Source: Brasilonema sp. CT11
Lineage (GTDB): Bacteria > Cyanobacteriota > Cyanobacteriia > Cyanobacteriales > Nostocaceae
Length of the DNA: 43,698 nucleotides
Assembly: GCF_017982655.1 (NCBI RefSeq)
Contig: NZ_JABXYX010000012.1
Coordinates: 68,474-112,171 of the forward strand
Direction of reading: 5' to 3'
This document shows, one piece after another, positions 1 to 8,990 of this stretch. The notes under the pieces are model-generated. The model had not been told where the DNA came from. It was given only the letters and a program-made list of their open reading frames with translations, and made no database searches. A program made the position numbers and the translations under genes. Each line of letters opens with the position of its first letter. Positions within the stretch are counted from its first letter, which is position 1.

Positions 1-69
1 CATTGTCCCAAAGAGGCAAAGGGTGTGGTACGGAGGATGGACATTACCTAGGGGAGAATAAATCGTGCG

Positions 70-753
70 ATGAGTCAGCCAAAAGAGGCACCAAATGCAT
101 CCTTGGGTGCAGCCACTCAAACCATAGAAGAACTCGTGCATAAAGTGATTCCCGCCAGCATCACAACAAGCTTCCAGGGAGCGAGTGAGGTATTTCAATC
201 TTCACTGCCGAGTTTGGGATTGTTGCTAGCCGTCGCTATTTTGGTGATTTATCTGATTCTCGGTATCCTCTACGAAGATTTTATACATCCTTTAACAATT
301 CTTTCTGGTTTGCCTTCCGCTGGATTTGGTGCGTTGTTAACGTTATTAATTTTTCATGTGGAATTGAATGTTTATTCATTCATCGGCATCATCCTCTTGG
401 TAGGTATCGTTAAGAAAAACGGGATTATGATGGTGGACTTCGCCATAGAAGCGCAGCGAAACGAAGGGAAAAGTCCGTTTGATGCCATTTATGAAGCTTG
501 CCTGATTCGGTTCCGTCCGATCATGATGACGACAATGGCAGCTTTAATGGGAACATTACCAATCGCCCTAGGTTATGGTGCCGGTTCTGAATCTCGGCGT
601 CCTCTGGGAATTGCCGTTGTTGGTGGATTGGTGTTTTCTCAGATATTAACGCTGTATTTGACACCAGTGTTTTTTACATATATGGAAGCTTGGCGGAAAA
701 AACTCACACAGGTTAAGTTTCGTCGAGTTTCTTCGTTGACAGGAGTTAGGTAA
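70..753 (+). pseudogene. C-terminal fragment of an RND efflux pump
   Basis: The open frame encodes only the last quarter of an AcrB/MdtB-type RND (HAE1) permease, including the final transmembrane bundle with the [10 protein letters not shown] segment and the conserved RRPLGIA stretch. It aligns at a glance almost residue for residue with positions about 800-1030 of the intact RND protein at 1505-4618, but several differences (for example FHVELN for FDVELN) show it is an older paralogue, not a fresh duplication. A stop lies in frame at 49-51 and the sequence before residue 10 no longer looks like RND, so the porter domains and the proton-relay aspartates are absent. Tandem RND permeases are common (MdtB-MdtC style), and this is probably the remnant of such a partner. 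It cannot transport on its own. Confidence 0.8.
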
Positions 754-860
754 GAATGAAAACATTATTTTGAAGCAGATGCGATGAGTTTCACATATAA
801 CCTGAGTCCTTGATTGCTCAGACTAAAATTTAGATGCTAGCGTTTGTTGGAGTCATTCAT

Positions 861-1088
861 ATGTCCCTCCAAGAACTGAAAAAGCAAGCCCGTCAATTAT
901 CTGTAAGCGATCGCCTTGAACTTGTTCATGCGATTATCGAATCTTTACAGGATGTTCCCAATCAACAATCAGAACGCTCAGACATTATCAAACAAATGAA
1001 AGGCTTGTTGAAAACTGACGAACCCGCACCAACCGATGAGCAGGTAGCAGCAATGCTTGAAGAACGTCGGATGGAGAAGTATTATTAG
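861..1088 (+). CDS. VapB-like antitoxin
   Basis: A 75-residue protein beginning MSLQELKKQARQLSVSDRL and continuing with a helix ending ESLQD. This amphipathic pattern is typical of the addiction-module antitoxins paired with PIN toxins in cyanobacteria. I chose ATG 861 over an in-frame ATG at 834 because the family begins at the SLQELK segment. The acidic, flexible C-terminus (EEQVAAMLEERRMEKYY-like) would be the toxin-binding part. Immediately downstream lies a broken PIN toxin, so this antitoxin appears orphaned. Family assignment is by pattern only. Confidence 0.6.
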   Translation: MSLQELKKQARQLSVSDRLELVHAIIESLQDVPNQQSERSDIIKQMKGLLKTDEPAPTDEQVAAMLEERRMEKYY

Positions 1089-1297
1089 TTAAAGTTCTCA
1101 TTGATACCAATATTGTTTTAGATTACTTGCTAGAGCGAGAGCCATTTCTGCAACATTTAACGAACCGCCAAGACGCCAAGGACGCCAAGAAAATCAAAAA
1201 GAAGATAGGTAATCTTGCACCACCGAAGGAAGTAAATCAACTTGAGACACTTGAACTAAAAGAACTTCAGCAGTTTCATCAGACAATTCAGATGTAG
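1088..1297 (+). pseudogene. Truncated PIN-domain (VapC-like) toxin
   Basis: Directly after the antitoxin the frame reads VKVLIDTNIVLDYLLEREPF, the classic N-terminus of a PIN ribonuclease, with the first catalytic Asp in LIDTN. The expected initiation codon is GTT here, not GTG or ATG. After about 24 residues the frame runs into a dispersed repeat (TNRQDAKDAKK...) and stops at 1295-1297. The remaining acidic residues and the rest of the PIN fold are missing, so the toxin is dead. The overlap with the antitoxin stop codon is what an intact vapBC pair would show. Confidence 0.7.
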
Positions 1298-1403
1298 AGA
1301 TGACTTTGACAGCAATTAAATACAGCCTTCCTGAATAGGATGTAAACACCTTCTTCCTCTTCTCTTTCTTTTCTTGGCGTCCTTGGCGTCTTTGCGGTTC
1401 GTT
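1159..1403. mobile_element. 245-bp MITE-like element with 35-bp terminal inverted repeats
   Basis: The sequence at 1159-1193 (core CCAAGACGCCAAGGACGCC) returns as its reverse complement at 1369-1403, with a single mismatch in 35 bases. The 175 bases between carry no plausible gene. The left arm sits inside the PIN toxin frame, so insertion or rearrangement by this element explains its truncation. Related CCTTGGCGTC units recur near 28320. I see no clear target-site duplication, so it may be a dispersed repeat pair and not a transposed unit. Confidence 0.6.
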
Positions 1404-1504
1404 TTTCTATTTTTTCACGACCTATCTAGAATGGCTGTAACTTTACATTTGGCGATCGCATCCACGCCAAACTTTAAAATAAAAAATCTGGAACAACACA
1501 ACTC

Positions 1505-4500
1505 ATGAACCTTTCAGAACTCTTTATCCGCCGTCCTGTCATGACAACCCTAGTCATGATAGGTATCGTCATCTTCGGTCTCATGAGTTATGCACTGTTA
1601 CCAATTAGCGCCTTACCTCATGTAGAATATCCCTTCATTTCCGTCTCTGCCAGTTTGCCGGGTGCGACGCCTGAAACAATGGCATCTTCTGTTGCTTCAC
1701 CTTTAGAAAGACAATTTTCCAGCATAGCCGGACTCAATTCTTTCAACTCCACCAGTTCAACGGGTAGTACCAGCATCTCCCTGCAATTCGACTTCAACCG
1801 CAGCGTGAATGATGTTGCCAAAGATGTCCAGGCAGCAATTTCAGCAGCCGCAGGACAATTGCCACCAGGTATGCCCAAACCACCTACCTACCGTAAGGTC
1901 AACCCGTCGGTTGCACCGATTCTCTACCTGTACATGTATTCTGAAACGCTCCCTATCGCTACAGTGGACGAATACGCAGAGATTACGGTTGGTCAGCCAA
2001 TCTCTATGATTGATGGCGTTGCCCAAGTACAAGTATACGGTCAGCAGCAATATGCTGTTCGCGTCCAAGTTGATCCACAAAAATTGACAACGCGGGGAAT
2101 CGGGCTAAATCAGATCAAGACTGCGATCGCACAGTCAAATGTAAACTTGCCAACTGGCAGTGTTTCTGACCGTAACAAAACTTACACAATCCAAGCAAAC
2201 GGTCAACTCACGAATGCTGCTGCTTATCGTTCGCTGATCATTAGCTACAAAAATGGCGCACCTGTGAGACTCCAAGATGTGGGGCAGGTGATTGACAGCG
2301 TGCAAAATGATAAAGTCTTGAATCTCTACAACGGCATTCATTCGGTTGTTCTGGCTGTGCAGCCTCAACCAGATGCCAACACGGTGGAAATTGTCGATAC
2401 CATCAAGCAACTTCTACCCACTCTGCGCGAACAAGTTCCCAAATCACTTGAGATGGGCATCATGTACGATCGCTCTGAATCGATCCGCGCTTCCGTTGAT
2501 GATGTGAAATTCACGTTATTTCTATCAGTTTGTTTGGTTGTCGTAGTCATCTTCCTATTTTTACGTGAACTCTCTGCCACACTCATTCCCAGTCTGGCAC
2601 TCCCTGTGGCACTTATCGGCACATTTGCCGTAATGTATCTGTCGGGCTATTCTCTGGACAACATCTCACTGATGGCGTTAACGCTCTCAGTCGGCTTTGT
2701 TGTTGATGATGCGGTCGTTGTACTGGAAAATATCGTTCGTCACCGCGAAATGGGTGAAGGTCCAATGGAAGCGGCGTTCAATGGCTCGCGAGAAATCAGC
2801 TTCACAATTGTGTCGATGACGTTATCTCTGGTGGCAGTGTTCATCCCCCTGATATTTATGGGTGGATTAATTGGTCGCTTGTTTCATGAATTTGCTGTCA
2901 CAATTGCGGTTGCCATTTTGGTGTCGGGATTCGTTTCCCTCAGCCTCACGCCAATGCTGTGCAGTCGATTCATCCGTCCACCAAATCATCAGCATCAAAG
3001 CCGTCTGTATCGTGCTTCGGAGCGTGTCTTTGATTTACTGTTGCGGGGGTATGAGTGGAGTCTCAAGCCATTTTTTAGATACCGCCTGACAACACTCATC
3101 GGTTCAGTGATTCTCTTAGCGTTGACAGTCTACTTATTTGTCCTTGTTCCCAAAGGATTCATTCCCACAGAGGATACTGGACAAATTATGGGAAACACGC
3201 GAGCAGCACAAGATATATCCTTTGATGCTATGCAGCGTCACCAGCAGAAGGTCGTTGACATCATTCGTCGAGACCCCAATGTTCAAGCTGTTGACTCTAT
3301 TGTAGGTGCGAGTGGGCCCAATGCTGCTGTCAACTCCGGTCGAATTACGATTCTGTTGAAGCCGCGTTCCCAACGCCGTCTCAATTCCGATCAAATCATT
3401 CAAGAAATGCGCCCTAAGTTGACGCGCATACCAGGCATTCAAGTATTCTTACGCTCTCCACCTGCTATCCCTATTGGTGGTCAACAGACCAATTCATCAT
3501 ATCAGTTTTCGTTGCAAAGCCTTGATCTGCAACAACTTCGTCAATACGTTCCTATACTGAAAGATAAAATTAAAGCGCTACCAGGATTCCGCGATGTTGA
3601 CAGCGACTTAGAACTGAGTACCCCGCAGTTACAAGTCGAGATTGACCACAAAAAAGCAGCAACGCTTGGTATTACCGCAGAACAAGTCGAACAAACACTC
3701 GGCGCTGCTTATGGTTCTAGCCAAATTTCAAAAATTTATACCCCAGACGATCAGTTTTACGTAATTCTAGAATTAGAGCCGCAGTATCAGCACGATCCCA
3801 ACGCTCTATCGCTACTCTACGTCCAATCGAGCAACGGACAACTGGTTCCTTTAACGGCGATCGCCCGTATCACCCAAGGAGTTAGTCCTCTCACCGTCAA
3901 ACACGTTGGTCAACTTCCTTCTGCCACTATTTCTTTCGACGTAGCATCAGGAATGTCTCTGAGTCAAGCGACAGATACGATCAAGCAACTCGCTAGTGAG
4001 ATTCTGCCTGAAAGCATCACTACCAACTTTCAAGGTTCTGCACAAGTCTTTCAACAGTCTTTCAATGATTTAGGCTGGCTGTTGCTTGTGTCGATTGTGG
4101 TGATTTATCTGATTCTGGGTATCCTCTATGAGGATTTCATTCACCCCATAACCATTCTTTCTGGTTTGCCTTCGGCTGGCTGTGGTGCTTTGTTAACACT
4201 GTTGATTTTCGATGTCGAGTTAAATCTCTACTCTTTTATCGGAATCATTTTGCTAGTAGGTATCGTTAAGAAAAACGGCATTATGTTGGTAGACTTCGCG
4301 ATTGAAGCGCAGCGACGAGAAGGGAAAAATTCCTTTGATGCCATCTACGAAGCCTGCTTGGTTCGCTTCCGTCCAATTATGATGACAACAATGGCAGCTT
4401 TGATGGGGACAATACCAATTGCGTTGGGGACAGGTTCCGGTTCTGAAGCGCGTCGTCCTTTGGGGATTGCAATTGTCGGCGGATTAGTGTTCTCTCAGAT

Positions 4501-4618
4501 TTTGACGCTTTACCTGACTCCTGTGTTTTACACTTACATGGAAGAATGGCGGAAAAAGCTTGGTCAACCCAAGTTTCCGAGAATTTTTTCTCGCAAGAAA
4601 GTTAAGCACTCAGGCTGA
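1505..4618 (+). CDS. RND efflux permease (HAE1/AcrB-MdtB type)
   Basis: A full-length 1037-residue inner-membrane permease of the resistance-nodulation-division family, which exports drugs, detergents or metabolites using the proton gradient together with a membrane-fusion protein and an outer-membrane channel. It starts MNLSELFIRRPVMTTLV, the usual first transmembrane helix, and has two large periplasmic loops and twelve predicted membrane segments. The proton-relay pair is Asp401-Asp402 in GFVVDDAVVVLENI, and the essential Lys in TM10 is Lys923 (VKKNGIM). No fusion protein or TolC gene follows. They may lie upstream of the window, before the truncated RND fragment at 70-753. Substrate cannot be inferred. 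The C-terminal KKLGQPKF-RKK tail is cytoplasmic. Confidence 0.95.
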   Translation: MNLSELFIRRPVMTTLVMIGIVIFGLMSYALLPISALPHVEYPFISVSASLPGATPETMASSVASPLERQFSSIAGLNSFNSTSSTGSTSISLQFDFNRSVNDVAKDVQAAISAAAGQLPPGMPKPPTYRKVNPSVAPILYLYMYSETLPIATVDEYAEITVGQPISMIDGVAQVQVYGQQQYAVRVQVDPQKLTTRGIGLNQIKTAIAQSNVNLPTGSVSDRNKTYTIQANGQLTNAAAYRSLIISYKNGAPVRLQDVGQVIDSVQNDKVLNLYNGIHSVVLAVQPQPDANTVEIVDTIKQLLPTLREQVPKSLEMGIMYDRSESIRASVDDVKFTLFLSVCLVVVVIFLFLRELSATLIPSLALPVALIGTFAVMYLSGYSLDNISLMALTLSVGFVVDDAVVVLENIVRHREMGEGPMEAAFNGSREISFTIVSMTLSLVAVFIPLIFMGGLIGRLFHEFAVTIAVAILVSGFVSLSLTPMLCSRFIRPPNHQHQSRLYRASERVFDLLLRGYEWSLKPFFRYRLTTLIGSVILLALTVYLFVLVPKGFIPTEDTGQIMGNTRAAQDISFDAMQRHQQKVVDIIRRDPNVQAVDSIVGASGPNAAVNSGRITILLKPRSQRRLNSDQIIQEMRPKLTRIPGIQVFLRSPPAIPIGGQQTNSSYQFSLQSLDLQQLRQYVPILKDKIKALPGFRDVDSDLELSTPQLQVEIDHKKAATLGITAEQVEQTLGAAYGSSQISKIYTPDDQFYVILELEPQYQHDPNALSLLYVQSSNGQLVPLTAIARITQGVSPLTVKHVGQLPSATISFDVASGMSLSQATDTIKQLASEILPESITTNFQGSAQVFQQSFNDLGWLLLVSIVVIYLILGILYEDFIHPITILSGLPSAGCGALLTLLIFDVELNLYSFIGIILLVGIVKKNGIMLVDFAIEAQRREGKNSFDAIYEACLVRFRPIMMTTMAALMGTIPIALGTGSGSEARRPLGIAIVGGLVFSQILTLYLTPVFYTYMEEWRKKLGQPKFPRIFSRKKVKHSG

Positions 4619-4629
4619 TTTCTCAAACC

Positions 4630-4945
4630 TAGTACCGTAAGGCGGAAGTCAAAAGTCAAAAGCACGCCCTTGAGCCATAGCGTTGCGGTCAAAAGGAGCC
4701 GCTTTCGCCTGGGCGGGTTTCCCGACAGCCAGGTGACTGGTGGAGCGTGCAGCGATCTGCGGAGGTCATACCCGATAGCCCTTCGGGGAGAACCTATGCC
4801 CTGCGGGCACGCTGCGCTAACGGTTCCGCTTCGCGCTCCGCCAGAGCCGGCACGAGGGAGACCCTCTCGCAGCGCTGGACTCACCGTAAGGGGTGGCGTT
4901 AGCCATAGGGTTGCCCTATTTACGCGCCCGAGGTACTAGTACGAT
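4630..4945. repeat. GC-rich mosaic of dispersed cyanobacterial repeats
   Basis: The 435-bp gap between the RND gene and the MarC gene is largely filled by GC-rich sequence unlike its AT-richer surroundings. It contains short hairpin modules such as CCCTTCGGGG and TGCCCTGCGGGCA. The same modules, in other orders, occur at 19785-19925, 20025-20110, 28330-28390 and 43385-43540. Open frames across it lack any protein character. I read it as a nest of small palindromic repeats. Confidence 0.75.
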
Positions 4946-5053
4946 TATGGGAATATGAAAAGAAAAAGACTTATCCAAAACGCATCTGCTACGCAGCCAC
5001 AGTTGCTTTTGATATTGTGATTGGATAGTGTTAAATGTAGATCTTTTATAGAT

Positions 5054-5698
5054 ATGTGGCAAAATCTCATTTCCTACACTGTTGGAACATTGGCTGCACT
5101 GTTTCCAATCGCTAATCCAGTAGGTGCAGTGGCAATCTTTTACAGTCTAACGGCTGCGGATACTCGAAATTACCGTCTTCGACAAGCGCAAAAGACTGCA
5201 TTGAATGTCATTTTGGTATTGGCTACTTTTTTACTTGCAGGTAAGCTAATCCTCAATTTCTTTGGCATTTCACTGGGTGTTTTAAGGATTGCAGGCGGTT
5301 TAATTGTTGGTCATACTGCTTGGGAAATGGTAACTGCGCGTCAGCGACTAACAAGCCAAGAACATAAAGAGGCAATAGATAAAGAAGATGTATCTTTTAC
5401 ACCAATGGCTGTGCCGATGGTTAGTGGTCCGGGAGCGATTGGAGTTGTGATTGGATTTTCAACTAAAGCTAGTCAATGGGTTGATTATTTGGGTTGTTTA
5501 ATTGGAATAGCTTTACTGGGAATCTTACTTTACCTATGTCTTGCTTTAGGAGAACCATTAATTGAGAAATTAGGGTCAACTGGCATGGGAGCATTAAATC
5601 GGATACTGGGGTTTTTAATTTTGGCGATCGCAGTTCAATTAATTGTTGAAGGTACAGTGGATATATTTAAAGCTAATGTACTAAATCTACTGCGGTAA
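5054..5698 (+). CDS. MarC family integral membrane protein
   Basis: A protein of about 214 residues with six hydrophobic segments, of the MarC (UPF0056/NAAT-related) family. Family signatures visible are FPIANPVGAVAIF near the N-terminus, the central PMAVPMVSGPGAIGVVI, and GALNRILGFLILAIAVQL in the last helices, which are the inverted membrane repeats. The start is taken at ATG 5054 (MWQNLISYTV), not the upstream TTG at 5021, because the extra residues are not family-like. Despite the name, MarC is not part of multiple-antibiotic resistance. Amino-acid export is suspected for some relatives. It stands alone between a repeat mosaic and the methyltransferase. Confidence 0.9.
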   Translation: MWQNLISYTVGTLAALFPIANPVGAVAIFYSLTAADTRNYRLRQAQKTALNVILVLATFLLAGKLILNFFGISLGVLRIAGGLIVGHTAWEMVTARQRLTSQEHKEAIDKEDVSFTPMAVPMVSGPGAIGVVIGFSTKASQWVDYLGCLIGIALLGILLYLCLALGEPLIEKLGSTGMGALNRILGFLILAIAVQLIVEGTVDIFKANVLNLLR

Positions 5699-5836
5699 GT
5701 TATTTCAAGACACCAAATTCTAAAACAGACTTTTCACGGAAAGTTCTCAAACCACAAAACTAGCATTACAGTGGAGACGAAAACTTGAACAAAAACATCA
5801 TAGAGTGAAAAAGAAAGTTGAAGAAAAAGATTATCC

Positions 5837-6673
5837 ATGAAGGATCAGCAGATTAATTTACCATATATTGATCAGCTTTTGACATTGCTCGACAATGGTT
5901 ATCCTGAGATTGATCTAGCGTTTGGGCGTCATGTACATTGGGGCTATTGGTTCAACCCAGAACAAGCATTGAATACACCAGAAGATTTTAGCAAGGCAGC
6001 CGAACAGCTGACTCGCGAAGTTTATTCTGCTGCAAATGTTAAGAATGGTCAAGATGTTTTGGATGTTGGTTGTGGTATTGGTGGCACAATCGCTAGCTTG
6101 AATGAACAGTTTTCGCAAATGAATCTGGTTGGGTTGAATATTGATGGACGGCAATTGGAGCAGGCACGAAAAAAAGTAGTAGCACGGGATGGCAATACAC
6201 TTCGGTTTGAAGAAGGTAATGCTTGTATGTTACCGTTTCCCGATCAATCGTTCGATGTGGTGTTAGCAGTTGAATGCATTTTTCACTTTCCGGATCGTCG
6301 GCAGTTCTTTCAGGAAGCCTTTCGTGTGCTTAAGCCAAATGGGTGTCTTGCGTTGTCGGATTTTATTCCTATAGATTGGTTTCTACCATTAGTATGGTAT
6401 GCTAAGCCACCTGAAGGCTTTTACGGCTACTTCGACATAGGATACACTACTAAATCCTACTGTAAACTCGCTGCCGAGACAGGTTTCGATCAACTGCTCG
6501 AACGGAATATTACGGTCAATACCTTACCAACTTATAAATTTCTTCAGAGTATGAAGCAATATCTTAAGTTAGACGTAGATCTTTTTTCGGCGTTATCGCA
6601 AACTTTAATCCTTGAATGGGTTAGTCGATTGGAATTGATACGTTATATGATCTTCTCATTTAGAAAACAGTAA
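5837..6673 (+). CDS. Class I SAM-dependent methyltransferase (UbiE-like)
   Basis: A 278-residue Rossmann-fold methyltransferase. Motif I is VLDVGCGIGGT (about residue 75), followed by an acidic residue closing strand 2 (NIDGRQLEQA), motif II around FDVVLAVECIFHF, and FRVLKPNGCLALSDF. The C-terminal part (GYTTKSYCKLAAETGF) is typical of the UbiE/sterol/tocopherol-type methyltransferases that act on small lipophilic or polyketide acceptors. The N-terminal segment HVHWGYWFNPEQ matches natural-product methyltransferases that recognise amphiphilic substrates. No biosynthetic partner gene lies next to it, so the acceptor is unknown. The downstream gene is a broken toxin-like gene, giving no operon clue. 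Confidence 0.85.
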   Translation: MKDQQINLPYIDQLLTLLDNGYPEIDLAFGRHVHWGYWFNPEQALNTPEDFSKAAEQLTREVYSAANVKNGQDVLDVGCGIGGTIASLNEQFSQMNLVGLNIDGRQLEQARKKVVARDGNTLRFEEGNACMLPFPDQSFDVVLAVECIFHFPDRRQFFQEAFRVLKPNGCLALSDFIPIDWFLPLVWYAKPPEGFYGYFDIGYTTKSYCKLAAETGFDQLLERNITVNTLPTYKFLQSMKQYLKLDVDLFSALSQTLILEWVSRLELIRYMIFSFRKQ

Positions 6674-6674
6674 T

Positions 6675-7050
6675 CTTGCCATTTATATATCTATATCTAC
6701 TAAAGAATTTGAAGAAAACCCATATGCAGAGCCGTCTAAACCCGCTGAAATAGCAACAGTGCCACAGTGGCTAGTGGTAGCAAACAATCGACGGGTTAAT
6801 CGAGACTGGGAATTATTACTGTCGCGTGCGCCGGAAAATACTAGTCGCTGCTATGAGGATTTATTTACCGCCCCTATGACGCCCGAAACCTGGGCGCGTT
6901 TTTCCGTTGAAAGGCAAACGCTATAAGGGTGCATGGGAATATGAAATCACCAAGGGAGATAGCGTATTTTATGTCCCTGACGCTCAACAGCAGAAAGTAG
7001 TTGTTTACTATGCTGGAGAGCATCCTAAAAATGCTCCCCTACCTGAATAG
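6675..7050 (+). pseudogene. Frameshifted small toxin-like gene (possibly RelE/ParE-like)
   Basis: Two frames together spell one short protein. The first reads KEFEENPYAEPSKP through VANNRRVNRDWELLL and CYEDLF to a stop near 6923. The second resumes inside the first as FPLKGKRYKGAWEYEI, GDSVFYVPD and VVVYYAGEHP, ending at TAG 7048-7050. A single-base change around 6880-6890 would rejoin them. No start codon exists in the first frame, so the gene is broken twice. The compact basic architecture with a terminal beta hairpin resembles RelE/ParE-fold toxins, but I cannot name the family with certainty. Confidence 0.5.
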
Positions 7051-7123
7051 CGATATCGCTCTTTTTTCATCTAGAAATATAGTGCACAACGTCAAAAACC
7101 AATACTGGTTATAACTTAGACGC

Positions 7124-7438
7124 TTACGCTACCATCTGATTGACCATCATCGCTAATGCTACCAAACCCAAAATAGCCATGACTCCCGCAGGCATAAACT
7201 TGCGTGTTTTCACTAGTCTAATTCCAAAAGTTATGACTAAAACAGCGGTGATCACAGCTGCTAACGTCAAACCCCAAGTTTGTCCTTGGAACTGGACAAA
7301 AGCAGCAATAATCAGTAGTAAGCCACTGATCCCACCACTGATAAGAGAAACTTTGCTATTCGCTTTACGGTAGCCGATGATGCCACCAACCAAAGCCACA
7401 ACGCCGTAGGCAAGAGCTGTAACAATACCTAAAGTCAT
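7124..7438 (-). CDS. TMEM14 family small membrane protein
   Basis: A protein of about 104 residues with four glycine-rich hydrophobic helices: LGIVTALAYGVVALVGGIIGY, a VSLISGGISGLLLIIAA segment, LTLAAVITAVLVITFGIRL and MAILGLVALAMMVNQ. The GGIIGYRKANSKVSLISGG pattern is the signature of the TMEM14 (UPF0136) family, which includes plant FAX fatty-acid exporters. ATG 7438 is preferred to the TTG at 7474 because the family starts at MTLGIVTALAYG. Its role in cyanobacteria is unclear; lipid transport is a family-level suggestion. It is transcribed opposite to the neighbouring methyltransferase and DUF815 genes. Confidence 0.85.
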   Translation of the reverse strand: MTLGIVTALAYGVVALVGGIIGYRKANSKVSLISGGISGLLLIIAAFVQFQGQTWGLTLAAVITAVLVITFGIRLVKTRKFMPAGVMAILGLVALAMMVNQMVA

Positions 7439-7526
7439 TATTAAAAACCTATGTAGATTTTGATTTTGCTGCAACCATCAGCAGACAATTTACCATAGCT
7501 ATTAAGCTATATCACTCTTTTGATAA

Positions 7527-8864
7527 ATGGATAATCAAGCGAACACAAAAGTTCAATTCCTCCAGCGCGAAGCTGCATCCCTCTTACTCTACCAATCCGT
7601 CCTTCAAACCGAAGTGGGGAGGGTATATCTTGACCTATTGCAAGCAATACGCTACACTGATGCCGATGGACAAGGTTGTCTCCAAGCATACGGCAATTAC
7701 TTCAGGTGCTTGGCTGCTAAACATCAAAACTGGGAGGAATATCTCATTACTCAAATTCTCAGAGCAGATAATCCTTTTACTCAACTTGCTCAACAACAAG
7801 AATTTGAAAATCTCCCTCCAGCTTTAGTCGCAGCAGCTGAGCATGATTTACGAGTCTTGCAAAGTCTTGATGAGTGTAGCAGCGCTATTTTGAGTCAGTG
7901 GGTGCAAGAAGTAGCTCATTTAAGCGTTTCACCAGTCGTATGGTATGTAGAGCAAAATCGAGTCGCAAGAGTTCACGAATTTCCACTTATAGAGAAGTTA
8001 CAACAGCTGGAAAATTGGGCTGATGCCGTGAAAGAATTGGCAGCGTATTATCGCCAGTTTGGTACAGGTTTATTTGCAGAGTATAAAGCTGCGCGTTGGC
8101 AAGGTGGGGAGTTTATTCCAATACGCTATTGCGATCCCATTGAGTTAAATCAACTTGTGGGTTACGAGTCGCAAAAAGAAGCATTGTTGAAAAACACAGA
8201 GTTTTTATTATCTGGACAGGTGGCGCTGCACGTCTTGCTTTACGGTAGTCGCGGTTCGGGAAAATCTTCTTTGGTGAAAGCTTTACTGAATGAGTATGGC
8301 AATTCTAACTTACGCTTACTCGAAGTAGCCAAGTCTGACTTGAAAGACTTACCAAAAATTGTGGAACAGTTACGAAGCGTCCCACAGAAATTTATCATCT
8401 TTGTTGATGATCTGTCTTTTGAAGAAGACGATGATGCTTTCAAAGCACTCAAAGTGGTTTTGGAAGGCAATTTAACCGCACGACCTCAAAACATTGTAGT
8501 CTATGCAACATCTAACCGTCGCCACTTAATTCGAGAATTTTTTGCTGATAGACCATCTCCCAGAGACAACGACGAAGTTCATGCATGGGATACCATGCAA
8601 GAGAAGCTATCTTTTAGCGATCGCTTTGGTTTAACCTTGACTTTTGAAGGCGCTGATCAGAAAACTTACTTACAAATTATCCGGCATCTTGCGGCACAAG
8701 CTGGAATTGATATGAGTCAGGAAGATTTGGAATATCAAGCTTTACAATGGGCCACTCGCCATAATGGTCGTTCTGGAAGAACAGCAAGACAATTTGTTGA
8801 TTTCTTAAAAGCAGATTTGACTGTGTCTAGTTCAACCCATCATGCAGCAAACACAGAATCATAA
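7527..8864 (+). CDS. DUF815 family AAA+ ATPase
   Basis: A 445-residue protein of the DUF815 family. An alpha-helical N-terminal region (about residues 1-195) precedes an AAA+ core. Walker A is GSRGSGKSS at 240-248, Walker B is IFVDDLSFE near 291-299, and sensor I is VVYATSNRRHL. The C-terminal lid contains RSGRTARQFVDF. The loop HAWDTMQEKLSFSDRFG is a strong DUF815 marker. Biochemical function of the family is unknown. It precedes a TerB-C/BrxD/helicase set on the same strand by about 125 bases and could be an extra motor for that module, though DUF815 genes also occur alone. Confidence 0.9.
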   Translation: MDNQANTKVQFLQREAASLLLYQSVLQTEVGRVYLDLLQAIRYTDADGQGCLQAYGNYFRCLAAKHQNWEEYLITQILRADNPFTQLAQQQEFENLPPALVAAAEHDLRVLQSLDECSSAILSQWVQEVAHLSVSPVVWYVEQNRVARVHEFPLIEKLQQLENWADAVKELAAYYRQFGTGLFAEYKAARWQGGEFIPIRYCDPIELNQLVGYESQKEALLKNTEFLLSGQVALHVLLYGSRGSGKSSLVKALLNEYGNSNLRLLEVAKSDLKDLPKIVEQLRSVPQKFIIFVDDLSFEEDDDAFKALKVVLEGNLTARPQNIVVYATSNRRHLIREFFADRPSPRDNDEVHAWDTMQEKLSFSDRFGLTLTFEGADQKTYLQIIRHLAAQAGIDMSQEDLEYQALQWATRHNGRSGRTARQFVDFLKADLTVSSSTHHAANTES

Positions 8865-8990
8865 AATAAAGAAATTTCGTTTTTAATTTTTCCGTTTTCT
8901 CGACTCTAATGTTAAAAATAATAACACCTATAGCTTGAAAGGCGACAATGTGAGACTCCTTAACAGAAAAATATTTAGAATGATTTGGCT

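Noticed and set aside
4670-4939. Open frames in the GC-rich block after the RND gene
   Set aside because: They consist of dispersed hairpin modules, lack ribosome-binding sites and have no protein family character.
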